Shown: positions 35,395 to 60,330 of the stretch, in pieces
How the letters are laid out: the number at the start of each line of letters is the position of its first letter
Numbering within the stretch: the first letter of the stretch is position 1
Assembly: GCA_036785325.1 (NCBI GenBank)
Contig: JAXIVH010000001.1
Coordinates: forward strand, 16,065,448-16,129,447
DNA: 64,000 nucleotides
Origin: Urophycis tenuis
Lineage: Eukaryota > Chordata > Actinopteri > Gadiformes > Phycidae
Reading direction: 5' to 3'
The notes under the pieces: model-generated
The model's input: the letters and a program-made list of their open reading frames with translations, nothing else
Told to the model about the DNA's origin: nothing
Database searches by the model: none
Position numbers and translations under genes: made by a program

Positions 35395-36900
35395 ATAATA
35401 ATAATAAAAGCGATAATAATAATTTTATTTGGCGACACCTTTCAAGACACCCAAGAACACCTTACGGTGCAGGAGAATATAGTTAAATAGTTAAAGCAGC
35501 AAGTCATGGCAAAGGCATGACATGAATAAAACAAGACGAGACATAGATGTAGACAGGTGTGGGAGGGGAGAATAAAACAGTAATACTTAGACGACCGAAG
35601 TGCACAGTATACTGAACATTACAGTGACTAGGCCAGTTTGAACAGGTGAGGTTTGAGGTGGGATCTGAGTGCTGTTATGGTTTCAGACTGTCGAATGTGT
35701 GTGGGCAGGGAGTTCCACAGCCTGGGAGCAGTGCAGCTGAAAGCTCTAGCACCCATGGTGCTGAGGTGGTGATGTGGGGGGTGAGCAGAAGACCAGCAGA
35801 AGATGAACGCAGGGGAACGAGAAGGACTGTGGAGGACTTTGAAGGTGAGCATGAGGTTTTTATAGTCAATGCGATATTGAACCGGGAGCCAGTGTAGTTG
35901 GATGAGAATGGGAGTGGTGTGGTCGGATGATTTGGTGCGGGTGATGATCCGGGCGGCAGAGTTCCAAATGATTTTAAGCCTGTTCAGCAGTTTGGTGGGA
36001 AGGCCAGAGAGAAAGCGTTGCAGCAGTCAATCCACGATGTGACAAAAAAGTGTGGTCCAAGACTTCAGTGCCAGATTGAGACAGGGATGGGCGGAGTCTG
36101 TAAATGTTGCGAAAGTGGAAAAACGCTGTCTGGGTGATGTTTTTTTTTATGTGAGTTGCAAAGGAAAGGGTGTTATCCAGAGTGACACAAAGGCTCCTGA
36201 CTTGAGTGGAGAAAGGTACAGGGAAGTCATCGATGATGATGTTTGTGGCTATGGTGGTTTGCACTTTGGAGAGGGTGTTTTTGGAGCCAATGATCGGGGC
36301 CTCAGTCTTGCAGCCTCAGAAAGTTCCTGCCCATCCAGCTCCTGATGTCCTGGAGGCAGGTGGTGAGGGAGGAGGGAGGAAGGGCAGTAGTGGGTTTGGT
36401 AGAGATGTAGACCTGCGTATCATCGGCATAGCAGTGAAAATGAACACCATGGTGACGGAGGATTGAGCCCAGGGGAAGGAGGTAAATGATGAAAAGGAGA
36501 GGACCCAGTACTGACCCCTGGGGGACACCCAGTGAAACAGCACAACACCTTGACTTGTGGTTCCTCAGTTGGTTCCTCAGATGGACATACTGTTGTCTGT
36601 CAGTGAGGTATGATGAGAACCAAGCAAGTACCATGCCAGTGATCCCAATGTCAGCTAGACGCTCCAGGAGTAGTGGGTGGGAGATGGTAGCAGTGAGGTG
36701 GGAGAAGGCAGCAGTGAGGTCAAGGAGCATGAGGATGGTAAGTAATCCAGAGTCAGCTGCACGGAGGAGGTCGTTGGTGATTTTAACCAAGGCTGTTTCA
36801 GTACTGTGTTTAGGGAAGGGATTGCAGAAAAGCAGTGCCCTTATCAGTGGAGATATTGAGGGGGAGGGTTCTAGCAGGCTGTAGTAGTTGGTGGCTGGCT
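35395..36900 (-). mobile_element. L2-like LINE with disrupted reverse transcriptase
   Basis: On the minus strand, 36790-36302 reads as a reverse-transcriptase core with LLDLTAAF, the motif GVPQGSVLGPLLF and the catalytic box YADDTQVYISTKP. A stop follows, then other frames at 36264-35974 and 35852-35628 carry the usual C-terminal part (for example RAFSCTAPRLWNSLP). The 3' end at about 35395-35470 has an ATA-rich tail with TTTATTTGGCG on the plus strand. The copy is inactive. The L2/CR1 group assignment rests on motif style only. Confidence 0.8.
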
Positions 36901-37543
36901 GTTGGCTCGATTGTTGGCCTTTAGCAGAGAGGATTTAGAGGATTTAGCAGCGGAGAGGGCGCTCTTGTAGTGGCGTAAATGTTCAGCGTTCAGTGATGTT
37001 CAGCGTCGTTTTATATTGACGGAGGTCAACTTAACAGTGCGAGGGGGGCGGGGCACAGTAGACCAGAGAGTGCGAGTGTTTGTGTTGCTATCGGGCTGTG
37101 TGTATTGAAAGTTCCGACCGTTTGAGAATGTTACGATGGGCAAGCACGGCTGGAGGGGTCCTGAAGTGGGACCAGAGACAAAGCAACTCCGTTGCGGAGT
37201 ATTTCAACCGCAGGGAGGCGCTCGTGACAGTGAAACACAGAGCGATCCAGGTGAAGAGTTTGACAATCCACATGATGGTGAGAAAATGTTTCAGATCAGT
37301 ATAGTCCAGCAGGTTGATGGTCCAGGTGATGACGTGGGGGCTACAGACGGCAGAGACGGAGGAGTAGAAAACCAAATAGGTTGTAGCCACAAGGCTTCAT
37401 TCCGAGTTGGCCGGCGGGAAAACACCATGCACTGGGACAGGACCCGTGTTGGCTATAATCCACGGGATGTCTTGGATCCCAGGAAAGCGGGCAGGTTAGC
37501 AACGGACAAATCCAATCAAGCGTTGATTGGGGTTGCCCGGTGC

Positions 37544-37591
37544 GGCTGGATATTCTGATCTGGTGCGCGCACCAGATCAGAATATCCAGCC
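37544..37591. repeat. 48-bp perfect palindrome
   Basis: The arm GGCTGGATATTCTGATCTGG is followed by a self-complementary centre and then the exact reverse complement of the arm, with no spacer. The inverted symmetry continues for about six more bases each side with one mismatch. It could form a strong cruciform or hairpin. It sits at the far 5' side of the L2-like LINE. Confidence 0.9.
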
Positions 37592-38064
37592 ACACCGCGC
37601 ACAGGTGAGCCCTTGCTGCCGAGCGTAAACACAGTAGCGCACACAGATGTTGTTATGGGGTCACAAAGAGCCAGACCCGACAGGCTAAGCAGTGAATTAA
37701 ATCGACTAAACAGGTAAAACAACTAACAACATATCACGGTGGATGCACGGCAGCAACTTGCCAGTGGACGCTCCAAATCGGGAAAGTGTTTGTGTATTCT
37801 TTAACAAAACAATAGCAGAACTTATAAATATGTAAGATTAGGTGATACTAAACGACTGATGTCACAAGACCTGAAAATGTCATGCAACTTGAATAGCAGA
37901 AGTATATTAAGAAATTTTGTCTTAACAGTGACAATGAAACATCGAACTGGACTAGTCTGGAAAGTTCAACTGAACTATGTGGCACAAACTGAATTGCTAC
38001 ATAATAAAGTGTGAACCCGCAGCTAAATGGCACAGCAAACATAAATCACTATTTGGCAATATAC

Positions 38065-38371
38065 TGTAATGACCTCGCCGGTGACATAAGGATATCCAGT
38101 CATTAATGCTTGTACCAACTTTATTGCTGCCAACACCAGGGCACTGAAACACGTAACCAACAGCATCAATCCCCCAAAAACCACCACAAACTGGTAAACC
38201 GGGCCACGCCCCCGTAACCCCCCGGTCCCTTCAACGCGCAAGCCCCCCCCACCACACTGACCGAAGTAGCACATTACTGTACATGTGCCCAGAACTGGCA
38301 CGACGGACAACAAAACACAATGCAATGCAATACAATGCAACAAACCGCCCAAACGTCCCAGGGTCGCTACA
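38065..38371 (-). repeat. 3' LTR of the gypsy element
   Basis: Read on the minus strand it starts TGTAGCGACC and ends GGTCATTACA. It contains CAATAAAG, a possible poly(A) signal, near 38117-38124. By eye it differs from the other LTR by about eleven substitutions and one 4-bp indel over about 305 bp. Confidence 0.9.
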
Positions 38372-38384
38372 TTGCCTCCCCCCT

Positions 38385-40081
38385 TCAAAGTTCCTCGTCC
38401 TCGAGGGAACAAACAAAGTCCCGGAGGTGACCCGGAGCTCTCCCCTCCCTACCAGGCCGTGTTGGGGCTACGGGGGCTGGGGAGAACCGCCTGGGGGAGA
38501 GAGGGGCCCACGAGTGCCAGGCCCGGGGGAGGGCAGGGGGAAAGGGAGGGGCGCGGCTGGGGGACAAGTTGCTGACTGTGGTGTGCGTGTCCGGGGCCCA
38601 TTCGCACCGGTGCGGGGAGCCGGAGCAGGGCTCGCTGGAGCAGGTTGAGGGGTGGCGGTTCCTCGATAAAGGGGCCAACCTGTCTCTGTGGAGGGCCACC
38701 CTCCTTCCCCGAGGTGGTAGCTGGACCCTGTACACCACTTCCCCCATTCTCTCCAGGACCCTGCATGGCCCGATCCACTCGCTATCAAGCTTCGGGCATC
38801 TTCCCTTCTCTCTTTGCGGGCTGTAGGTCCAGACCGGCTCCCCAGCCTCAAAGTGCCTGCCTCGAGAACGCACGTCGTAGTTCCCTCTTCTGCCTCACCC
38901 CTGCGCTCAACAGCTGTCCCCTGGCCAAGGAGTGAGCCGTCTCCAGGCGGTCCTGAAGTCTCCTGGCATACTCTGGGCCGGGAGGAACAGGGGGAGAATC
39001 GGGCGGCCGCCCCAAACGCCAGGTCAGTAGGGGTGCGAAGCTCCCTGCCCAACATCGGCAGAGCAGGCGTGCAGGATGTCGACTCCTGGACAGCTGACCT
39101 GTAGGGCCATGAGCACCAGAGGCAGATGAGTGTCCCAGTCCCGCTGATGCTCAGCCGAGACAATGGCCAGCTGCTGCTCCGTACGGCGATGAAATCGCTC
39201 CACCAAGCCATCGCTCTGTGGGTGCAGGGGGGAAGTACGGGTCTTCTGCATGTCCAGCCTGCTACATAAAGCCGCAAAGACACGGGATTCAAAATTCCTC
39301 CCCTGGTCGCTATATGGATGGACTCCGCTGCCCCAAAACGGCTTATCATCCCCCCGACTAAAGCGTCCGCTATGGTCTCTGCCCCCTGGTCAGGTAGAGC
39401 GTACGCCTCCGGCCACTTGGTAAAATAGTCCATGGCCGTGAGGACATACTTGTTCCCCCTCGCTGTGCAGGGCAGCGGGCCCACCACATCCACCCCAACC
39501 CTCTCCATAGGGAACCCCACAGGGCACTGCTGTCACTGGGCATGGGACCTTTCGGCGGGGCCTTTGCGAGCTGTGCAGCCATCACAGTGGCGACAGAAGT
39601 CCTCGACGTCCCTCTTGTGCTGCCCCCAGTAGAAGCCAAGGCGGAGGCGACGCAGGGTCTTTGTCACCCCAAAGTGCCCCGAGACCACAGCACCATGGAC
39701 CGCTTGAAGCACTTCCCCACGCAGAGAGCGAGGCACCACCACCTGCCACCTCAACTCTCCGGTGGCGGGTTCCTTCCAGGCCCGCTGAAGCACGCCATCC
39801 CACAGCCGCAGGGCCTCGAACTGAGCCCACAGTCCCTTGGTGACCAGGGAGAGAAAGGCCACTTCTTCCCATTGGGGGCCGCTGCTGTCGGTCCACCCAC
39901 TGGAGCACTGGTCGCAGGTCTGCGTCTGCGTCCTCCTCCTGCTGCCGTCTCCATCCTGCAGTGTCGACCGCCCGGAGCTCACTGCAGACTGGGGACGCCA
40001 CCTCCACTGCAGAACATCCCTCCTCCTGGCTGCACAGCGCCTCCTCACGGCTCTCCCTCCTTTCACAGTAGCGGCAGCCAT
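38385..40081 (-). pseudogene. Gypsy integrase remnant
   Basis: The minus-strand frame from 40081 shows the zinc-binding H-H-C-C pattern (SGHFGVTKTL, then CRHCDGCTARKG). The frame starting at 39520 opens the catalytic core (ERVGVDVVGPLP, DYFTKWPEAY). The frame then breaks near 39300 and the rest continues in a different register (HPQSDGLVERFHR) to the C-terminal barrel-like part at about 38873-38640. It cannot make a complete enzyme. No repaired reading is offered. Confidence 0.8.
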
Positions 40082-40098
40082 CCCACTTCTGACACCAA

Positions 40099-40401
40099 TG
40101 TAATGACCTCGCCGGTGACATAAGGATATCCAGTCATTAATGCTTGTACCAACTTTATTGATGCCAACACCAGGTCACTGAAACACGTAACCAACAGCAT
40201 CAATCCCCCAAAAACCACCACAAACCGGTAACCCGGGCCACGCCCCCGTAACCCCCCGGTCCCTTCAACGTGCGAGCCCCCCCACACTGATCGAAGTAGC
40301 ACATTACTGTACATGTGCCCAGAACTGGCACAACGGACAACAAAACACAATGCAATGCAATACAATGCAACAAACCACCCAAATGTCCCAGGGTCGCTAC
40401 A
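40099..40401 (-). repeat. 5' LTR of the gypsy element
   Basis: Matching partner of 38065-38371 in the same orientation. The primer-binding site lies directly next to it at about 40081-40098, and the target duplication ATAC follows at 40402. Confidence 0.9.
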
Positions 40402-40405
40402 ATAC

Positions 40406-42312
40406 GCTCATGTTCATCATTAATTCGTCTGAATGAAAAGTACATACACACATGTTTAAATGAACAACCAGAGATGAAATAACTTTAAACGATTAGTTCA
40501 TTTAATGTGTGTTTTTATGTTGTTTTTGCTGACCTTTTTTTCCAGGGGTTTCTGCTGATGTTCAAAGCCGTTATAACAAGACGCGTTTAATGCTTTGTAT
40601 ATTTGGCAGGGGTTGTATATTGGGACAAGGGGCAAGGGAATTGTCTCAAGTGAACATGTCCGCAAGTCTACAAGCAAACACTGAACTTACCGTGTACAAT
40701 ACATGAAAGCGTCGTACACACGAGAGATATTCGCAACAGCAGGGAAATGCCAGGGCTTTTATTTAGAAGGTGAACCGGAAGATGTTATGCTAAGCTAGGG
40801 CTATGCTGCCTACCATTCAACGCTTTGCAGTAAACATGTTGGATAGCTGTAAAAACACTAATATATGGTGTAATCATAACAGATAAAAATGAAAAGACAC
40901 TACGATATTTCCAATTATTTATGAGTGAACGCATGTCAATCGAGTACTTTCCGTCCAAGGAATATCGATGTTGAGGTTGGTCAAAGCTCTTTTGTCTTGT
41001 TAGCTAGTTTTAGCGTTTGTTTTTATGTCAGATTAATTCAACAGCATCCTTAGTTATTCTGCTGTTGTCGTTTCTATTGCCAGTCCCCTTTATCAATGAA
41101 GTGCTAATGGTGACAGTGTACTGACGACACAAAATACGAACCCATGAAACCTATTTTTTGACAAGGCAGTGGACAGTTACTGCTGGTCAACGTCATGAAT
41201 GAGACATTAAGATATAATAAAAAAATAACAATAATAACAATAATTTCACAGGTGGGCATAGCAAAGGGTGGTCAAGCATGCTTATAGTCATTTAAATTTT
41301 CTCGATGACAAAAGGATAATCAGGGTCTAAAGTCATGAGTGATTATGTTGTGCTTAAACTGCTCTGTCTAACAAACCAGACAACAGTATTGCAGATGTCA
41401 GATGGAGGTATCTGACTGTTTCTACTCCCAATCTCGCCTCTAAACAGTTTATTTCGATTTCTTACAGTCCATCTGTTGGGTATAATAATAAAACTTAAAC
41501 AGCTATCACTCTTGGATGATCAGACATCACGTGTAGAAATATCCCCAGCTATAAGTTGTCACCATGACAATTGGTTCCGGGGAATGGATATATATTAGAA
41601 TATTATTATAGAAATACTATACAGAGCATACATGAGTACATTACATCTACATGTTGTTTATTTCAAGAGCTGTTTTTATCACAACTGTCCGTGGTCATTA
41701 TTGCTTTAATCAGATATGTCTTTGTATTTAGTTATGGTGGAGTAACTTGAAATGATCTTGCACAAGGTGCAACATTTGCAGATACACACAAAATGGATAG
41801 ACATTGTCAAACACTGTATTTGATTTTCATTATTCGTTCTAAGCTTTGTACATCGCATGTGCCTTCTTAGCCATTTACTGTTTTGATTCTGTTCAGCAGT
41901 TGTGGTGCAGAAACAATCAAGCCTATTCTTAGGCCATTTTGTGTTTGTGTAACTTAAAATTAGTTTTAAGTTAGTTCCATTGCAATATTATCTTTAAAAC
42001 AAGTTGAATTATTTTCCACATGTAGGCCTAGTGTATAAGAAGTAGGCCTAAATATTTGAAATGGATCCAGTCATACGTTATGTATGTATGTTAATGTGCA
42101 CATCTTCGTTTATCACTGAATCAACCGCTTAAAAACCAGTTTCCATGTTCCTTGTAAACACAGTGTGCATTTAAACACACTCATCACCTGCTCCGTCTTG
42201 CGACGCTTCTGTTCTTTTCTTCACATTGTCTTTGACAGTAATGCTGACTTTCACTGGCTGACTGTTTATTCACCCCTGGCTGTGCTGTACAAGGTGATTC
42301 ACCATTTCAACG
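40406..42312. other. Spacer upstream of the zinc-finger gene
   Basis: AT-rich sequence with no convincing exon, SINE or transposon. It should contain the promoter and any 5' UTR exon of the zinc-finger gene starting at 42313, but nothing specific was recognised. Confidence 0.5.
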
Positions 42313-46635
<4,323 letters not shown>

Positions 46636-49168
46636 GGAGGAGGAGGAGGAGGAGGAGGAGGAGAAGGCGCCGCCGCCGAGGACATTTATAGGAACAGTAG
46701 AACTACAGTTATTGCTGTTTGAAAGGTCACACCGTTTCCAAGATTTTAGGCATTAAACCCTCATACCATCGTGTTAAACATTTGTGTTTTGACCCGCGTC
46801 GTTTAAAGGGACTTGACTGAAAGAACCGTGTCAAAACACCTCGATGGGAAACACTGTAAACACTATATGGCAAAGTTATAGTTTGCCTGTGTCTGATCTG
46901 TGCCTGTTCCGTGTCTGTGTGTGTTCTGTTCACAAACTGTACTTCACTTTGTTTTATGTCATGTCGATCCAAATTTGCTTTATTTTCTTGATTCTCATTG
47001 AATCAGTTAGGTATATGTCAGATTTTCTGGCAGGCTCTGACAGTCGAAGCAGTTTAGCAGGTGAAATAATATGAATGATTTAATTATGCTAATTATGAAA
47101 CAATTCCTTATCAAGGTATTTGACACATAAAAATTGGCACAACAATGATAATCTGAAGGAACATTATTTCAAGTCGAGTCACCGAGTCTCATGAACTAAA
47201 TCTATGTTCTAAGGCAGAAAGCTGTGCATTCATTATTTATTGTGGACAAAAAAATTGAAAGGGAGCCTATTAACAACTCAGCTTCTGTGAAAGGCTGAGC
47301 CCAACACCATACACTGGTTTGAGTTGACCGAATTCCCTCTGAGATGTTCATAATTACCCACTGACCAATGTGAATCTTTATCTATATTACTGAATATTGG
47401 CTATAAATAGTAGGATACTAATAGAAAATATGAAGGAAAAAAAATGGTTTTCAGAGATGTCCCATCAATTTGGACAATGCATTTTAATGCAGATGCAGTC
47501 CGTTATATTCAATATTCTGTGAATTCTGTGCAATTACCCCCAAAGTCATTAATATTTGTATTCTGGCAGGCTGCAGAACATATGCAAATGTAAGTAATAT
47601 AATGTCCTGAAGATAAAGATGTGCTACTACTAGACTAATCTACTACTCCGACTACTATGTATGTAATTTAAGCATACAGCTTCACAACAATAGGAACAGT
47701 CTCAGCAAGCAAATGGCAATGGACACCATTTCCCTTAAACCTTTGAAACCGCTACTACAAATAGAGTAAAGGTACTGTTATAACTTGTTTATCTATTTAT
47801 TGGTTAGTTGTATTGTAACATGACTCATTAAATGATTATTTGTGGTTGTAAAATTACTCTTTATTTAATTTTGTCCCCAGCAGCATTTTTTTTTAATTAA
47901 GATCGGAATTAAAAATTTAATGAGTCTGGAAGAATTATGATGTATTCTACCTTGGATGTTTAGACATATTAGCGTCAAACAACAAAGTTGGCCTTCTCTT
48001 TCGGGATTTAGTTGTCAGTTAAAGCAGAACACATTTGAATTGACATGTTTCCGAATTCACGCTTTCAATTGAATGTCATTCCCACAACATCCCTGGATTC
48101 TCTAGTGTCCAAATGTAATTTTTAATACTTAATACCCAGAACGTTTGGTTGATGTTACACGGTAACCCAAAAGGTTACCCACATGACATGGTAACCCACA
48201 TGACAGTAACGATAAACAGCTGCAATATCCGCTATTTATCAGCTCAGAAATTTGAGTTCAAATTTACATTATCCTCCGTTTTAAAAAATAACCTTGTTCA
48301 CTTAACTTCAGATCTGGACCGGTATCAATCCATGGCACTAACACTCGTCACGTTTAAACAACTAAAATACGTTATTTTAGGCTGTAGTGTTGCTTTAATT
48401 AGAAACTTGACAATCTGGGTCGACACACCAAAGTTCAAGGGTCGTAAGTCTCAAAATTACGAGGGTCCCGGAACGCGCCGTAAAAGTAAACACACGATGG
48501 CGTGTGAAACGCACCGCACCACGGCCAGCTACTAAACTCGAGTTTTGGGGGTAAAATACGGTAAAGCTGACAGAATGTTGATCTGCATGTTGAATATGAA
48601 AAATGCCATGACATTGTTCATTACGTAATCTTCACAACCGTATTGATAGCGTTAGCTAACAACAACACAGCCATTGGTAGTATCATTGACGCTAACCTCT
48701 ATTTGTTTCTATTCGAGCAGGGTGCTGTGTTTAACACCTGCCAACTGTGTGGAGATATGGTGGTAGCCCTCGGCCGGTACATTTTTTGTTGTTGTTGCAT
48801 AATACAGCAGTTGTTTGGCCGGTAGATTTTTCCAATCTGACAGGTAGTAAGATATAATTGTAAAAGTACACTTTGGACCATGGGAGTTCTTAGCAATTCT
48901 GTCAAAGCTAACACCTGCATACGATTTGTACTGACACAGACAGACAGACAGAACTCAAGGCTGGAGTAGAGTAATACAAGGCTGGAGTGGCTAATACAAA
49001 GTCACCTGCGACATCTTCATTGCAGAATGTTTGTACGGCATGTTCGTTATCTAGTCTTTGTGTGAGCTCGCACTGTGTTGATACTTTCTATTCCTCTTTT
49101 ATTCATGCAACTCCAAATGGAACTCCAACTAGACTCCAACTAAAGCAAACCCTTCGAAGCTTCTTATA
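46636..49168. other. 3' flank of the zinc-finger gene and promoter side of the glucosidase gene
   Basis: An AGG-rich run at about 46632-46664 continues past the stop. The rest is AT-rich with no exon or recognisable repeat family. A 5' UTR exon for the glucosidase gene is likely but was not placed. Confidence 0.5.
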
Positions 49169-58899
<9,731 letters not shown>

Positions 58900-58963
58900 G
58901 TACCCTCACCCAGGCGACCCGGTGCGACTCGGCCCACTGGGCCGGCGTGGTCCTGACCCTCCC

Positions 58964-58988
58964 GGGGGGGGGGGGGGGGGGGGGGGGG
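58964..58988. repeat. 25-base G run after the last visible glucosidase exon
   Basis: Uninterrupted G 64 bases beyond the exon ending 58899, next to the left flank of the split hAT element. Confidence 0.95.
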
Positions 58989-59004
58989 TCTGGACGGTCT
59001 CGTG

Positions 59005-59797
59005 CAGGGGTCTCCCACCTTATCTACACCCCAGCAGGACTCTCTGTTACCAATTGCACTGTTTTATCTTCATCTACTAATTGCACTGTTCATCTCAATA
59101 ATGACTACTAGGTATGTCCACCTACCAATTTGCACTGCTCATCTCAATGATGACTACCATGTATGTATATAGGTTTTCATTTTTCATCTGACCTGATTCT
59201 AGAGCTCGCATATATATATCTTATCTTATCTTAATTTAGGTAAATCTATTATTGCTTAGTGTATATTGTCTATACTTAGGTCTTCTATTGCACTCCTCTA
59301 TCCCCTTGTACTGCTGGTCACTGTGAATTTCTCCTAAGGGGTATTAATAATTAATATCTTATCTTATCTTATCTACCTTTGTTCCCCGAGAGCTACTTTT
59401 ACCAAATGAAAATGGCCTAGAGCGACTCATGTTTTATAACGTTTATTCTCATAGCTTATTTCAACCTAAACAAACGAAATACGTTTGTTTGGCCTGAACA
59501 TTTACAAAAAAATGTTGGTGTCCACAACTCACATTTTGCATTAAAACGTCACGTTACGTTTCGCGAAACAAAACTCTTTCCCATTCTTTGTGAAAATAGT
59601 ACGTTTTTAGCCTCTTATTAGTACCTGCCACACAGCAGCACTCCTGTTTGATTGACAAATAATCGTTTTGTGTAAGAAAGGGGCGGGACATCTATGAATT
59701 TGATTGGAGATAAGGAACCCTTTGGCGAGCTACTTGGAAAGTGGAAAGGGAAAGGGCGAGCTACTGGTAGCTTGCGAGCGACGTGTTGGAGATCCTG
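59005..59797. mobile_element. hAT-type MITE split by a nested LINE insertion
   Basis: Begins CAGGGGTCTCCCACC and ends GTTGGAGATCCTG, with near-identical 8-bp flanks GTCTCGTG (58997-59004) and GTCTAGTG (59798-59805). It matches the element at 51414-51793. A foreign piece, 59022-59374, interrupts it. Confidence 0.8.
59022..59374 (+). mobile_element. LINE 3' end nested inside the hAT element
   Basis: It ends in TATCT/TTATC repeats after GTGAATTTCTCCTAAGGGG, the typical 3' end of L2-like fish LINEs. The 5-bp ACCTT occurs on both sides of it, the likely target duplication. The nested order dates the hAT insertion as the older. Confidence 0.65.
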
Positions 59798-59971
59798 GTC
59801 TAGTGGCGAGGGTGGGGTTTGGCTTCCAGCCCTAAGGGATCTGTGTTCAAACCCTCATGCTCGCAGTCTACCTGTAAGCCTCCTTGACCACTATGCCCTA
59901 ACCCCTACCTGCTCATTAGTGACATGTATCAAAGAATGACCTGTACGATGCCATGACGAGAGTGGGGTGTA

Positions 59972-60171
59972 NNNNNNNNNNNNNNNNNNNNNNNNNNNNN
60001 NNNNNNNNNNNNNNNNNNNNNNNNNNNNNNNNNNNNNNNNNNNNNNNNNNNNNNNNNNNNNNNNNNNNNNNNNNNNNNNNNNNNNNNNNNNNNNNNNNNN
60101 NNNNNNNNNNNNNNNNNNNNNNNNNNNNNNNNNNNNNNNNNNNNNNNNNNNNNNNNNNNNNNNNNNNNNNN
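59972..60171. other. Assembly gap of 200 N
   Basis: Exactly 200 N, probably a placeholder of arbitrary length. It lies between the last visible glucosidase exon and the first micall2 exon, so the missing glucosidase C-terminus may be in it. Confidence 0.98.
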
Positions 60172-60330
60172 CATCCCCATTTTCAGTTGTCCACACACAC
60201 TTTCGGTTCTGTCTTCCGGATGCAGTGAACGGTCCGGGACGCCGGGAGAGCTTCCACAATCTATGGTGGGGGAAATGGCTACATGTTTCCTTCCAACTGA
60301 GTTCACACGAGTACGGTTCGAGAGTTCGAG

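Larger units (their letters stand above)
38065..40401 (-). mobile_element. Ty3/gypsy LTR retrotransposon, internally deleted (integrase only)
   Basis: Direct terminal repeats lie at 38065-38371 and 40099-40401, each TGTAATGACC...GTCGCTACA on the plus strand. The element is flanked by ATAC at 38061-38064 and 40402-40405, a 4-bp target duplication. Read on the minus strand, a primer-binding site (TGGTGTCAGAAGTGGGA) follows the 5' LTR and a polypurine tract (AGGGGGGAGG) precedes the 3' LTR. The 1.7-kb interior encodes only an integrase: HHCC zinc finger, catalytic core and C-terminal part, with a frame disruption near 39300. Gag, protease, reverse transcriptase and RNase H are absent. Confidence 0.9.
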
